Shown here: piece after piece, positions 7,901 to 16,544 of the stretch | How the letters are laid out: each line of letters starts with the position of its first letter | Position numbering within the stretch: the first letter of the stretch is position 1 | Assembly (NCBI GenBank): GCA_042096455.1 | Contig: JBELLU010000008.1 | Coordinates: forward strand, 1-45,684 | Reading direction: 5' to 3' | Origin: UBA7445 sp042096455 | GTDB lineage: Bacteria; Verrucomicrobiota; Verrucomicrobiia; Opitutales; Coraliomargaritaceae | Length of the DNA stretch: 45,684 bases | Made by a program: the position numbers and the translations under genes | Notes under the pieces: model-generated | What the model was told of the DNA's origin: nothing | The model's database searches: none | Seen by the model: the letters and a program-made list of their open reading frames with translations, nothing else

Positions 7901-9102
7901 GAGAGACGGTCGCGGAAATCGGAATAGCCGAATTCACGGATGGTTTGGAGCCCGGTTTGTTCGCTGTAGGTGCAGATGGCGGGTAGGGGCACGCCGTTAA
8001 AGGTGCTTGTTTTGACCATGGTGTAGTGCGCCATGTCGAGGAAGACGAGCCGTTGCCCGACCTGCAGGGCTTCCCGGAATCCATAATCGCCCATCACGTC
8101 GCCCGCGAGGCAGGAGAGTCCGCCGAGGCGGTAGCGGTGGGGGAAATCCGCTCCTTCGCCGGCGCCCAGGATGTTGGGGCGATAGGGCATTTCCAAGACG
8201 TCGGGCATGTGGCAGGTCGCGGAGGTGTCTAGGATGGCAAGCTGCAGGTCACCGCTTTGATGGATGTCGAGCACGGTTGAAACAAGGACGCCGCTGTGCA
8301 GGGCGACTGCTTCCCCGGGCTCAAGGTAAACCTCCAATGCGTGCCGTGCCTTGAAATCGCGAATGACGCGAATGGCACGCTCCAGATCGTAGCCGGGCCG
8401 GGTGAGGTGGTGACCGCCACCAAAGTTGACCCATTTCAGGCGCGGCAACAAATCGCCGAATTTTTCCTCGAAGGCGTGTACGGTTACTTCGAGGGCATCG
8501 GCGTCCTGTTCGCAAAGGGTATGGAAGTGCATGCCATCCAGTTCGGCGATGAGGTCGCGGTTGGCAGATTTGCAGGCGGCATCGAGCACGGCGCGGGTTG
8601 TGCCGAGGCGCGAACCGGCCAAGCCGGGGTCATAGAGCGGGGTTTCGACGGTGGAACATTCCGGGTTCACGCGCAGGCCGAGGGTGGGGCGTTTGCTCGG
8701 GAGTCGCTCCAGGGCGCGAATCAGTTGCCCGGGTGAATTAAAAATGAGGCTGTGAGCAAATGCGCTGAGGGTCTCAATATCGGAGTCTTTATAAGCGGGG
8801 GAGTAAACGTGGATTTCCCCGCCAAAGGTTTCCTTCGCGAGGAGTGCTTCATGGAGTCCGCTGGAAGTGGTGCCGCTCAGGTAGCGTCGGAGGGCGGAAA
8901 AACTGTGGTGGCAGGCAAATCCCTTCAGGGCGAGCAATACGGTTGCCTCCGCCCGCTTGGCGAAGTCCCGGAGGAGTTGGGCATTTTCGACGAGGCGGTC
9001 GAGGTGCACCACGTAGGCAGGCGAGGGGGTCTCGTTTGCGGGAATCGCCTGCAGGGCTGCGAGTCGCGCATCGGTCAGCGGTGGTGTCGGGTCTTGGGAC
9101 AT
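7897..9102 (-). CDS. nspC: Carboxynorspermidine/carboxyspermidine decarboxylase
   Basis: NspC is a PLP enzyme that decarboxylates carboxy(nor)spermidine to (nor)spermidine, the last step of the aspartate-semialdehyde-dependent polyamine route. The 401-residue protein has the alanine-racemase-like fold III. Lys60 in LLALKGFACH is the likely PLP lysine. HTLCEQDADAL, the EPGEAV phosphate-binding turn and CHMPDVLEMPYRP are NspC-type motifs. I chose the ATG at 9102 (MSQDPTPP); reading further upstream adds only 12 unconserved residues. The partner carboxynorspermidine dehydrogenase is not next to it. The gene is divergent from rplY with a 176-bp gap, and its stop overlaps that of the EVE gene by 4 bp. 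Substrate chain length cannot be told from sequence. Confidence 0.93.
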   Translation of the reverse strand: MSQDPTPPLTDARLAALQAIPANETPSPAYVVHLDRLVENAQLLRDFAKRAEATVLLALKGFACHHSFSALRRYLSGTTSSGLHEALLAKETFGGEIHVYSPAYKDSDIETLSAFAHSLIFNSPGQLIRALERLPSKRPTLGLRVNPECSTVETPLYDPGLAGSRLGTTRAVLDAACKSANRDLIAELDGMHFHTLCEQDADALEVTVHAFEEKFGDLLPRLKWVNFGGGHHLTRPGYDLERAIRVIRDFKARHALEVYLEPGEAVALHSGVLVSTVLDIHQSGDLQLAILDTSATCHMPDVLEMPYRPNILGAGEGADFPHRYRLGGLSCLAGDVMGDYGFREALQVGQRLVFLDMAHYTMVKTSTFNGVPLPAICTYSEQTGLQTIREFGYSDFRDRLS

Positions 9103-9278
9103 TAAAAAATTGGGTTGTGAACTCTGAAAGCCTAGCAATTATTAGGGGTTTTGTGCAAGCGGGCAGGAGGTTGAATTTTAAGAAACTTAGGGTTGCCTTT
9201 CACTAAGGCTATTTTAATTTCATCGGTTTCTCAAATCTCCGGCATGTTCCGGATTTAACATTTGCAGCATTACTTTTT

Positions 9279-9947
9279 ATGAATCAACTCAAGCTTAAAG
9301 TCGTAACCCGTGAGGGTTCTGGAACCAGCGCGGCCCGCCGTGTTCGCGCCGCAGGATTTATCCCCGCCAATGTTTCCGGACAGGGTAATGCCCGTGCTAT
9401 CTCCGTTGGAAAGATGGATTACCGCAAACTCAGCCGTGAACTCGGCGAGGAGGCCTCCCTTATCGAATTGACCGATGATAAGGGTGAATCGATGCTCACT
9501 TTGATCCAGACGGTACAGCAGGATCCGATCAGCGGCGTAATCAATCACATCGACTTCCTCGAAGTGCGCCGCGGTGAATCCTTTGTCACGCGGGTACCCG
9601 TTCACCTCAAGAACGAGGACATCTGCGACGGCGTTAAAAACGGCGGTGGTGTGATTGACTTCAAGTCGCATGACGTCGAAATTCGCTGCCGTCCGTCCAA
9701 ATTGCCCGAGCACGTGGTCGCGGACATCGCGGCTCTCGGAGTCGGCGATGCCGTCCACATTAGCGACCTGCCTGAAATTGAAGGGGTGGAATACCTCGGC
9801 AATGAGGTGCAGGTAATTGTATCTATCCAGCCGCCGACAGTGGCCGCGGTCGAGACGACTGAGGAAGTCGTCGATCCGGCTGATGTTCCGGCGGATAATA
9901 TTAAATCCGAAACACCGGAAGAAGGGGAGGCAACCGAGGGGGAATAA
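9279..9947 (+). CDS. rplY: 50S ribosomal protein bL25 (general stress protein CTC type)
   Basis: bL25 binds 5S rRNA in the large subunit. This 222-residue protein is the long CTC form: the L25 domain (about 1-95, starting with KLKVVTREGSGTSAARRVRAAG) followed by the TL5/C-terminal beta domain (about 96-185). A low-complexity acidic tail rich in Glu, Thr and Pro ends it. It heads the plus-strand run through pth, rpsF, ssb, rplI and dnaB, and rplY-pth is a common pairing. The upstream 176 bp to nspC is AT-rich near this gene and should carry the promoter; I could not fix -35 and -10 boxes with confidence. Confidence 0.95.
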   Translation: MNQLKLKVVTREGSGTSAARRVRAAGFIPANVSGQGNARAISVGKMDYRKLSRELGEEASLIELTDDKGESMLTLIQTVQQDPISGVINHIDFLEVRRGESFVTRVPVHLKNEDICDGVKNGGGVIDFKSHDVEIRCRPSKLPEHVVADIAALGVGDAVHISDLPEIEGVEYLGNEVQVIVSIQPPTVAAVETTEEVVDPADVPADNIKSETPEEGEATEGE

Positions 9948-10013
9948 ATCCCCGACGGTCTGCATTGTCATTTTCCGGGCGGGCTTCACAGCCCCACCTT
10001 TGTTCTTTCACAC

Positions 10014-10625
10014 ATGTCCATCGCGGTAATTGCCGGCCTGGGAAATCCAGGCTCAAAATACCAGCACACCCGCCACAATATCGGCTTTGAGGTGATTGAG
10101 GCGCTCGCTGACCGGCTGGGAGCCAAATGGAAAGCGCAGGCTAAATTCGAGTCTGAAATTGCGGAGACCACTCACGGCGCGCAGCGGCTCCTTTTGGTCA
10201 AGCCTCAGACTTTCATGAATAACAGTGGTCGCGGGCTTGGGGCGCTGATGCGCTACCGGCAGCTCGATCCTGCAAACCTCTTGCTGATATTTGACGACAT
10301 CACCCTCGATCTGGCGCGCTGTAAGCTCAGCCTCACCGGCAGCGCAGGGGGCCACAATGGCGTCGCCGATATCCTCAGCCAACTGGGACCCGGATTCGGG
10401 CGCTTTCGGGTCGGGGTGGGTGCGAAACCCCACAAATCGATGGATCTTGCCGATTACGTCCTCAGTCAATTTTCTACTGAGGAAAGAAAACTTTTAGCGG
10501 AACAAATGCCCACTTACGTGGCGCACCTGCTTCGCATTATTGACAGTGACTTCGACACTGCCATGAATACTATAAATCAACGCAACGCATCAGAGCATGA
10601 GCGCAACCAAAACCAAAAGCTATAA
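10014..10625 (+). CDS. pth: Peptidyl-tRNA hydrolase
   Basis: Pth releases stalled peptides from tRNA in the cytoplasm. At 203 residues it has the usual length. Visible motifs are AGLGNPGSKYQHTRHN with the catalytic His21, FMNNSG with the substrate-binding Asn, the conserved DDITLD, and GGHNG. The last 29 bp overlap the start of rpsF in another frame, so the Lys/Gln/Asn-rich C-terminus is written in the same DNA as the rpsF start. It lies 66 bp after rplY. Confidence 0.96.
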   Translation: MSIAVIAGLGNPGSKYQHTRHNIGFEVIEALADRLGAKWKAQAKFESEIAETTHGAQRLLLVKPQTFMNNSGRGLGALMRYRQLDPANLLLIFDDITLDLARCKLSLTGSAGGHNGVADILSQLGPGFGRFRVGVGAKPHKSMDLADYVLSQFSTEERKLLAEQMPTYVAHLLRIIDSDFDTAMNTINQRNASEHERNQNQKL

Positions 10626-10893
10626 CATCTCTTTCATTTTTGACCTTCGTGATTCGGAAGACGACACGCAGAAAGTCATTGATGACATTCAAACCATCGC
10701 GACCAGTCTTGGCGGCGAGGTAACCGGGAGTGAAATCCTCGGCATGCGGGAGTTTGCCCGCGCCGCTGACCAGCGTTTCACTCAGGGGCATTACGTGCAA
10801 ATGCAGGTCAATGCCGGCCCGGGTTTACCCGCTGAGCTCAAGGAAAAGCTGCGCCACGACCGCCGCGTAGACCGCATTTTTGTCGAGGCCTAA
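10597..10893 (+). CDS. rpsF: 30S ribosomal protein bS6
   Basis: A 98-residue protein with the bS6 ferredoxin-like pattern: SYNISFIFDLRD as strand 1, the helix VIDDIQTIATSLGG, then GMREFARAADQRFTQGHY, and RVDRIFVEA at the end. The sequence is divergent, but position (pth-rpsF-ssb-rplI) and length fit. bS6 binds the central domain of 16S rRNA with bS18. The ATG lies inside pth, 29 bp before the pth stop, suggesting coupled translation. rpsR (bS18) is not between ssb and rplI as in many bacteria. Confidence 0.9.
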   Translation: MSATKTKSYNISFIFDLRDSEDDTQKVIDDIQTIATSLGGEVTGSEILGMREFARAADQRFTQGHYVQMQVNAGPGLPAELKEKLRHDRRVDRIFVEA

Positions 10894-10938
10894 GTCCGGC
10901 CTCTTCTTAATCCGTCACCACCTCAACCCCTCAGCGTT

Positions 10939-11394
10939 ATGGCCTCCTTCAATAAAGTAATCCTCATGGGCAACCTGACTCGCGACCCCGAAATGCGCGT
11001 GACTCCCAACGGGCATACCATTTGTAAGTTGGGCCTTGCTGTTTCTCGAACCTATTCCACGCGTGAGGGCGAGCGCCGTGAAGAGACCACCTTTGTGGAC
11101 ATCGATGCCTTTGGAAAACAAGCGGAGGTCATCGCTAAGTATATGCGCAAGGGTCGTCCTATCATGCTTGAGGGGCGTTTGAAATTTGACCAATGGGAAA
11201 GCGAGGGTCAAAAACGTTCGAAGCTCGGCGTGATTCTTGAAAACTTCCAATTTGTAGGCGGCCCGCGCGAAGAAGGCGAAGGCGGCGGTTACGAACAAAG
11301 TTCGCCTCCCGCCCGCAACCCGGGATCAGCTCCCGGTTCAACCGCCGAGAACGTCGGGGATGCCGGCGCCCTCGACGAAGACGTCCCCTTTTAA
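10939..11394 (+). CDS. ssb: Single-stranded DNA-binding protein
   Basis: SSB coats single-stranded DNA and recruits repair and replication proteins. The 151-residue protein has the OB-fold domain at about 1-108 (NKVILMGNLTRDPEMRVTPNG, then ETTFVDIDAFGKQAE and VEGR-like MLEGRLKFDQW). A Gly/Ser/Pro-rich linker follows, and the acidic tip ends EDVPF, the partner-binding tail (usually DDIPF). It lies 45 bp after rpsF and 54 bp before rplI. Confidence 0.97.
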   Translation: MASFNKVILMGNLTRDPEMRVTPNGHTICKLGLAVSRTYSTREGERREETTFVDIDAFGKQAEVIAKYMRKGRPIMLEGRLKFDQWESEGQKRSKLGVILENFQFVGGPREEGEGGGYEQSSPPARNPGSAPGSTAENVGDAGALDEDVPF

Positions 11395-11448
11395 AAGCGG
11401 GGCAACTCCACTTTAACACAATCAACACTAGATAAATTCCAATAAATT

Positions 11449-11961
11449 ATGGCTACCAATCAGGTACTTTTACTCAAGCCCGTTGAGGGACTCGGCGCCG
11501 AGGGCGACACCGTGACGGTGCGCTCCGGATATGCGCGCAACTTTCTCTTGCCGCGCAAGATTGCCCTGCCCGTCACGCAGGCGAACAAAAAACAAATGGA
11601 GGCGTTGCTCAAAGCTCGTGAAGCCCGCGAGCAACAAGAACTGGAGTCTGCCCGTGGACTGGCGCAACGCATCGAAGCCATCACCATCGCAATCGCAGTC
11701 AAGACCGGTGAAGGCGGTAAGATGTTTGGCGCCGTCACTGCCAATGATTTGTTGACCCGCCTGAAAGAGGAGGGCGTGGAGCTAACAAAGAAGCAATTGC
11801 GCTTGCCGGCTCCGGTCAAGGAATTGGGATCACATCTCGCCAACGTTAAATTGCACGGCGATGTGGAAACTGAACTGAAATTTGAGGTGGTTTCCGAAAA
11901 CCCGATTGAGGAATCCGCAGACGCGGCAGCAGAAGAGGAGACCCAGGAGGTCGCTGACTAA
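11449..11961 (+). CDS. rplI: 50S ribosomal protein bL9
   Basis: bL9 is a two-domain protein of the large subunit. The N-terminal domain starts QVLLLKPVEGLGAEGDTVTVRSGYARNFLLP, close to the family consensus. A long helix (about 45-80) joins it to the C-terminal domain (KMFGAVTANDL onward). At 170 residues it is ~20 longer than usual, owing to an acidic tail of Ala and Glu. Its position between ssb and dnaB is classical, but the usual rpsR neighbour is missing. Confidence 0.96.
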   Translation: MATNQVLLLKPVEGLGAEGDTVTVRSGYARNFLLPRKIALPVTQANKKQMEALLKAREAREQQELESARGLAQRIEAITIAIAVKTGEGGKMFGAVTANDLLTRLKEEGVELTKKQLRLPAPVKELGSHLANVKLHGDVETELKFEVVSENPIEESADAAAEEETQEVAD

Positions 11962-11990
11962 ATCGGCGACTCCGCCAACATGTTCCGCTG

Positions 11991-13436
11991 ATGCCATCCG
12001 AACCCACGTCGAAACCAAGGAATCGCGGTGGTCGTGATTTTGAGGGTGGGCGTGCGGCGCTCCCGGGTGGGGACGAATCCATTACCCGCGCCCAACCGCA
12101 CAGTATTGAGGCGGAGGAAGGCTTGCTGGCCGCCTGCCTGATCGATGGCGGGCGCGAGGTCTTGACGGATTGCATCGAGGCGAAAATCCAACCGGATTTC
12201 TTCTATAAGGAAACGCACAAGCTCATCTTTCAGGCGCTCATTAAACTTTATGAAGTGGGCGACCCCATTGATGAGATCCTGCTTTATGAATACCTGAAAA
12301 AGGAAGGGCTGGATGAAAGCGTCGGCGGGATTGCCACCATTTATGCGATTCAAGACCGGATTGAGACCGCCGCGCACGCCCGTTATTTTGCCAAGATTGT
12401 TCATGAAAAGTATCTGCTGCGGCGCTTGATCCGCACCTCGCGCGAGGCGATTGAGGCCTGCTATTATCAACAGGAGGATATCAGTGGCTTTATTGAAAAG
12501 ATTGAGCAGGACATCCACCAGATCAGCAGCGGTCGCATTACCGAGGGAGCGGTGCCGATTAAAAAACCGCTGGATCAAGCGGTGAATAATATCCAGGCCC
12601 TGCTGAATGGGCGTGATGATTTGGAGGGCGTGTTGTCGGGCTTTCGGGATTTGGACGGCATGACTTACGGTTTTCACCCCGGTCAGATGATCGTTCTGGC
12701 GGCGCGGCCCTCGGTGGGTAAAACCTCGCTTGCGATGAATTTTGCAGAACATGCGGTGATTCCGGACGGCGGCCACAAGCCCTCGGGTGTCTTGGTCTTT
12801 AGTTTGGAAATGACGGCGGCGGATTTGGCAATGCGTTTGATTTGCAGTCGGGCCCGGGTGGACCAGAAGCGCATTCGGGATCGGGTGGCTTCGGCGCAGG
12901 ATCAACGTGAGATTTTCCAGGCTTCAAAGGAATTGGAGACGGTGCCGCTATGGATTGATGATGCTTCCAGTTCCTCGATTCTCGATTTGCGCGCAAAGGC
13001 GCGGCGGGTGGATAGCAAGCACCGCTTGGGTTTGATCGTGATTGATTACCTGCAGTTGGTGCGTGGGACGGATCCGCGGATGCCTCGGGAACAGCAGATT
13101 GCTGAAATTTCCCGAGGGGTGAAGGGAATGGCAAAAGAATTGAATGTTCCGGTGGTGGTGCTCAGCCAATTGAATCGTGAATCGGAGCGCGAGAACCGAG
13201 ATCCGCGCTTGTCGGACTTGCGTGAATCCGGTTCTATTGAACAGGACGCGGATGTGGTAATGATCCTGCACCGCCCGAAGAAACGGGACGATGACGAGGG
13301 TGTGGACGAAGGCCGCATGGCGGGTGATGTGGAACACATCAAGTTAATCATTGCCAAACAGCGGAATGGGCCGATAGGTGAAGTGGACCTCACTTTCATG
13401 CGGCGATACACCCGATACGAGAATTTCCAGCGTTAA
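11991..13436 (+). CDS. dnaB: Replicative DNA helicase
   Basis: DnaB unwinds DNA ahead of the replication fork as a hexamer. The 481-residue protein has a ~35-residue basic and Gly-rich leader, then the N-terminal domain from PHSIEAEEGLLAACL (about 37-140). The RecA-like domain carries Walker A ARPSVGKT at 238-245, SLEMTAADLAMRL at 271-283 and Walker B LIVIDYLQL near 350. The arginine-finger region follows (ADVVMILHRPKK). No intein is present. It lies 29 bp after rplI, and bamA begins 30 bp downstream. Confidence 0.97.
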   Translation: MPSEPTSKPRNRGGRDFEGGRAALPGGDESITRAQPHSIEAEEGLLAACLIDGGREVLTDCIEAKIQPDFFYKETHKLIFQALIKLYEVGDPIDEILLYEYLKKEGLDESVGGIATIYAIQDRIETAAHARYFAKIVHEKYLLRRLIRTSREAIEACYYQQEDISGFIEKIEQDIHQISSGRITEGAVPIKKPLDQAVNNIQALLNGRDDLEGVLSGFRDLDGMTYGFHPGQMIVLAARPSVGKTSLAMNFAEHAVIPDGGHKPSGVLVFSLEMTAADLAMRLICSRARVDQKRIRDRVASAQDQREIFQASKELETVPLWIDDASSSSILDLRAKARRVDSKHRLGLIVIDYLQLVRGTDPRMPREQQIAEISRGVKGMAKELNVPVVVLSQLNRESERENRDPRLSDLRESGSIEQDADVVMILHRPKKRDDDEGVDEGRMAGDVEHIKLIIAKQRNGPIGEVDLTFMRRYTRYENFQR

Positions 13437-13466
13437 CGATCGAATTTCATCCAATCTATTCTTATT

Positions 13467-15821
13467 ATGTTTATCTCCAGGCTTCAAAATTATGTAGGCG
13501 TATTGCTACTTGCCTGTGTGGGGTGGGTGATCACATTGCCCGCTCAATCCGAGCAAACTGCCCTGCCGACCGTTGAGTCTGTTGAAATTGAGTTTGAGGG
13601 GTTCCAATCTGTCAGTGACGGTTTTGTGATGGGTTTTGTGCAACTGCGCGAGGGCATGGCTTACAGTTCGGTGCTCGCGGATCAGACGATTCACGCCTTG
13701 TATGCGACCAACCGGTTTGAATTTGTAGAGATTAAAGTCGAGGACGGGGAGGGTGATGCCGTTAAGGTGATTCTGCGTCTTGTTCCAAAATACACTTTAA
13801 TGACAATCCGTTTTGAGGGCGCTAGTCGTTATTCTTACGACCGTCTCATGGAGAAGGCAGAGCTCACCGAGGGCGTGCCCTTGGACGAATACGCCATTGC
13901 GGCGGGTGCGCGGAAATTACAGGAATACTTTGTTGAAAAAAGTTACCCCGATTCCACGGTTGAATACAAAATCGAAAAGGACGGGGAAAGCGGGTTCGCG
14001 ACCGCGATTTTTGATATAAACCAAGCCCGCAAGCTCCATATCAAGTCGATCGAGTTTGAGGGCAACAACGCGGTCAAGACCAAGCATTTGCGCCGTGCAA
14101 TGGAAACCAAGCGCCGGAACTGGATCTCCTGGCTTTCGGGTACCGGAAAGTTTATCGAGGCGGATTTTGAGGAGGACTTGGTAAATCTGCGCCAAAAGTA
14201 TCTGGACGAGGGTTTTCTGGATGTGGAAATCAATGCTGAATCGGTCCGTTTTGATTATCCTCGGAAGAAGAAAATGGCGATTACCATCCCAATCGTTGAA
14301 GGCGCCCCCTACTTTTTGGGTAATTTCTCGGTTGAGGGTTTAACGGTCTTTACGAAGGCGGAAGTGATGCGCATGGTGCGCCTCAAGGCGGGCGATCCGT
14401 TTTCTCCCAGCATGGTCGATGCGGCCGCAAATGCGATTCAGGAATACTACACCTCGCGTGGCTATCTGAATACCTACGTGCGTGCGGAACGGATTTCGAC
14501 CATGGAGAACCGCACCATCGATGTAATTTTCCGCGTACAGGAAAGTGAGAAGTTTTACGTGGAATCCATCAATATTGAAGGCAACACCAAGACCAAGACC
14601 CGGGTTATCGTGCGGGAACTGGCATTGCGCCCCGCGGATGTCTTTGACCTCACCCGTATGAAGACCAGTGAGCGCCGCCTGCAAAATACCCGTTTCTTTG
14701 AAGAGGTGCGATTGAATCCGGAAACAACGAACGTCCCGGGGCGCAAGGATTTGAATGTGACGGTCAGTGAAGGGCACACCGGGAACCTGAGCTTTGGAAT
14801 GGGCTTTGGCTCGGTGGAGAGCGCCCAGGTTTTCTTTGAGACCCGCCAGGGCAACTTTGATCTGTTCAACCCCTCGAACGGATTCCAGGGCGACGGTCAG
14901 AAATTCCGCCTGCGCTTTTCGATTGGTAATCGCAGTAATCAAGCCCTCCTGACTTTTGAGGAACCCTGGTTGTTCGAGCAGCGCCTTGCCTTCGGGGTGG
15001 AGTTGTTCCGGACGGAATCCGACTACCAAAGTAGTGACTACAATGAATTGCGCACCGGTTTTGAACTGTATCTCCGCCGTCGTCTCTTTGAATTGGTGGA
15101 GGGGCGTTTGTCCTACCGCCTTGAATTCGTCGATATTTTTGATGTGGCGGGCGATGGTGTCGATCCGAACGACAACGTGGCAGACGTCTTCCAAGCGGCG
15201 GAGGGGGAATCCACCGTTTCCAAACTGGGCCTTACCTTCTTGCGTGACTCGCGTGATTCGGTGCTCTTCACACGGCGCGGCAACCGCACCACCCTTGAGA
15301 CCGAGCTCGCGGGTCTGGGGGGCGATGTCAATTACCTGAAATTTGAGGGGCGCACCGCGCACTTCATCCCCACCTTTGAGACGCTGGAGCAAACCCTCTC
15401 GATTCTGGGTCGTCTGGGGACGGCGCTGCCCTACGGTAATAGCGATACGGTTCCCTTTTATGACCGGTTCTATCTGGGTGGCCCGGAAACCTTGCGCGGT
15501 TTTGAATACCGCGATGTCGGGCCGCGCGATGAGGACGACCCCACCGAGCCCATTGGCGGTAACACCTACGGAATGCTTTCGTTTGAGTATGGTTTTCGAC
15601 TTGCGGAGCCCTTTGGTGTCGTGGTTTTCTACGATATGGGTTTTGTAAATAGCGACGATTTTGATTTCAATTTGTCGGATTATGCCTCTAACTGGGGAGT
15701 TGGAGCGAGAGTCATGCTCATGGGTTCACCGCTCAAGCTGGATCTCGGCTTCCCGATGAACGATCCAGCGGGTGACGCCGATGGTACACAATTTAATTTT
15801 TCATTTGGCACGCGCTTTTAA
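13467..15821 (+). CDS. bamA: Outer membrane protein assembly factor BamA
   Basis: BamA folds beta-barrel proteins into the outer membrane. The 784-residue precursor starts with a signal peptide (about 1-28, ending Pro-Ala-Gln-Ser). POTRA repeats fill about 33-430; one carries the typical start IEFEGNNAVKTKHLRRAM and another INIEGNTKTKTRVIVREL. The barrel follows, with the lid-loop motif RGF at 677-679. The final residues NFSFGTRF end in Phe, the usual barrel-end signal. It heads the bamA-skp part of an outer-membrane assembly cluster. Confidence 0.96.
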   Translation: MFISRLQNYVGVLLLACVGWVITLPAQSEQTALPTVESVEIEFEGFQSVSDGFVMGFVQLREGMAYSSVLADQTIHALYATNRFEFVEIKVEDGEGDAVKVILRLVPKYTLMTIRFEGASRYSYDRLMEKAELTEGVPLDEYAIAAGARKLQEYFVEKSYPDSTVEYKIEKDGESGFATAIFDINQARKLHIKSIEFEGNNAVKTKHLRRAMETKRRNWISWLSGTGKFIEADFEEDLVNLRQKYLDEGFLDVEINAESVRFDYPRKKKMAITIPIVEGAPYFLGNFSVEGLTVFTKAEVMRMVRLKAGDPFSPSMVDAAANAIQEYYTSRGYLNTYVRAERISTMENRTIDVIFRVQESEKFYVESINIEGNTKTKTRVIVRELALRPADVFDLTRMKTSERRLQNTRFFEEVRLNPETTNVPGRKDLNVTVSEGHTGNLSFGMGFGSVESAQVFFETRQGNFDLFNPSNGFQGDGQKFRLRFSIGNRSNQALLTFEEPWLFEQRLAFGVELFRTESDYQSSDYNELRTGFELYLRRRLFELVEGRLSYRLEFVDIFDVAGDGVDPNDNVADVFQAAEGESTVSKLGLTFLRDSRDSVLFTRRGNRTTLETELAGLGGDVNYLKFEGRTAHFIPTFETLEQTLSILGRLGTALPYGNSDTVPFYDRFYLGGPETLRGFEYRDVGPRDEDDPTEPIGGNTYGMLSFEYGFRLAEPFGVVVFYDMGFVNSDDFDFNLSDYASNWGVGARVMLMGSPLKLDLGFPMNDPAGDADGTQFNFSFGTRF

Positions 15822-15869
15822 CTCTACTATCTATTCAATTATTAAACATCAGAATATATAAAGATTATC

Positions 15870-16478
15870 ATGAAAAAAACAATAGTACTCGCTCTGGTAA
15901 CGCTCATGGCTGCCGGTTTTAGTTATGCACAGGAAGCAAGCCGCGTTGGCACGGTCAATATGGAGCGCCTAATGAATGACTACGTGGACTACCAAAGTGC
16001 GGTGAAACGCGTGGAAGGTGCCGCCCAAACTGCTCAAGAAGAAGTGGATGCCTTTAAAGCCAAATTAGGCTTGGACGCGGTTGAAGCAAAGGTTCAAGAG
16101 CTCCAACAAACGGCTCAAAATCCGGCAACGGCAGACATCGCCCGCCAAAATGCCGAGAGCGAAGCTCAAAAATTGATCAATGAGAATCAGGCCAAGATTC
16201 AGCAATTGAACGCTTACGGCACGCAACTCCAACAGCAAAACCAGCAAAACCGCAACCGCATCCTCAATCCTTACCAGTTGAAAATGCGTGAAGCCATCAT
16301 TGAAGTGGCGAAAGACAAGGGCTTTGATTTGGTTGTACCCATTGCACCGCAGAAGGTCTCTGTTCCCGTCGATGAAGAAACGACCGAGGAATATGACGTC
16401 TTTATGGGCAATATCCTGTATGCCTCTGATAACATTGAGATCACTGATTCGGTCATCGCAGTGCTCAACGCAGAGTAA
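15870..16478 (+). CDS. skp: OmpH/Skp-family periplasmic chaperone
   Basis: Skp holds unfolded outer-membrane proteins in the periplasm and passes them to BamA. The 202-residue precursor has a signal peptide (MKKTIVLALVTLMAAGFSYA). A short strand with RVGTVNMERLMNDY follows, the family's opening. A long Gln- and Ala-rich coiled coil (about 40-135) forms the tentacles, and a beta segment (GFDLVVPI) closes the body. Its place right after bamA and before lpxD is the classic one. A strong terminator follows 17 bp after the stop. Confidence 0.92.
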   Translation: MKKTIVLALVTLMAAGFSYAQEASRVGTVNMERLMNDYVDYQSAVKRVEGAAQTAQEEVDAFKAKLGLDAVEAKVQELQQTAQNPATADIARQNAESEAQKLINENQAKIQQLNAYGTQLQQQNQQNRNRILNPYQLKMREAIIEVAKDKGFDLVVPIAPQKVSVPVDEETTEEYDVFMGNILYASDNIEITDSVIAVLNAE

Positions 16479-16495
16479 CACGGATGCGTTTTTTA

Positions 16496-16528
16496 AAACC
16501 CTGTTCTCGCCAAGAACAGGGTTTTTTC
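16496..16528 (+). terminator. Strong intrinsic terminator between skp and lpxD
   Basis: Perfect 9-bp arms CCCTGTTCT (16500-16508) and AGAACAGGG (16514-16522) enclose a 5-nt loop. A run of six T follows and four A precede, so the helix can extend. It ends only 16 bp before the lpxD ATG. Confidence 0.92.
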
Positions 16529-16544
16529 TTTTAAAGATCCCATC

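Noticed and set aside
9193..9218. Possible promoter before rplY (TTGCCT with TATTTT or TTTAAT)
   Set aside because: Spacings of 11 or 14 bp do not fit sigma-70.
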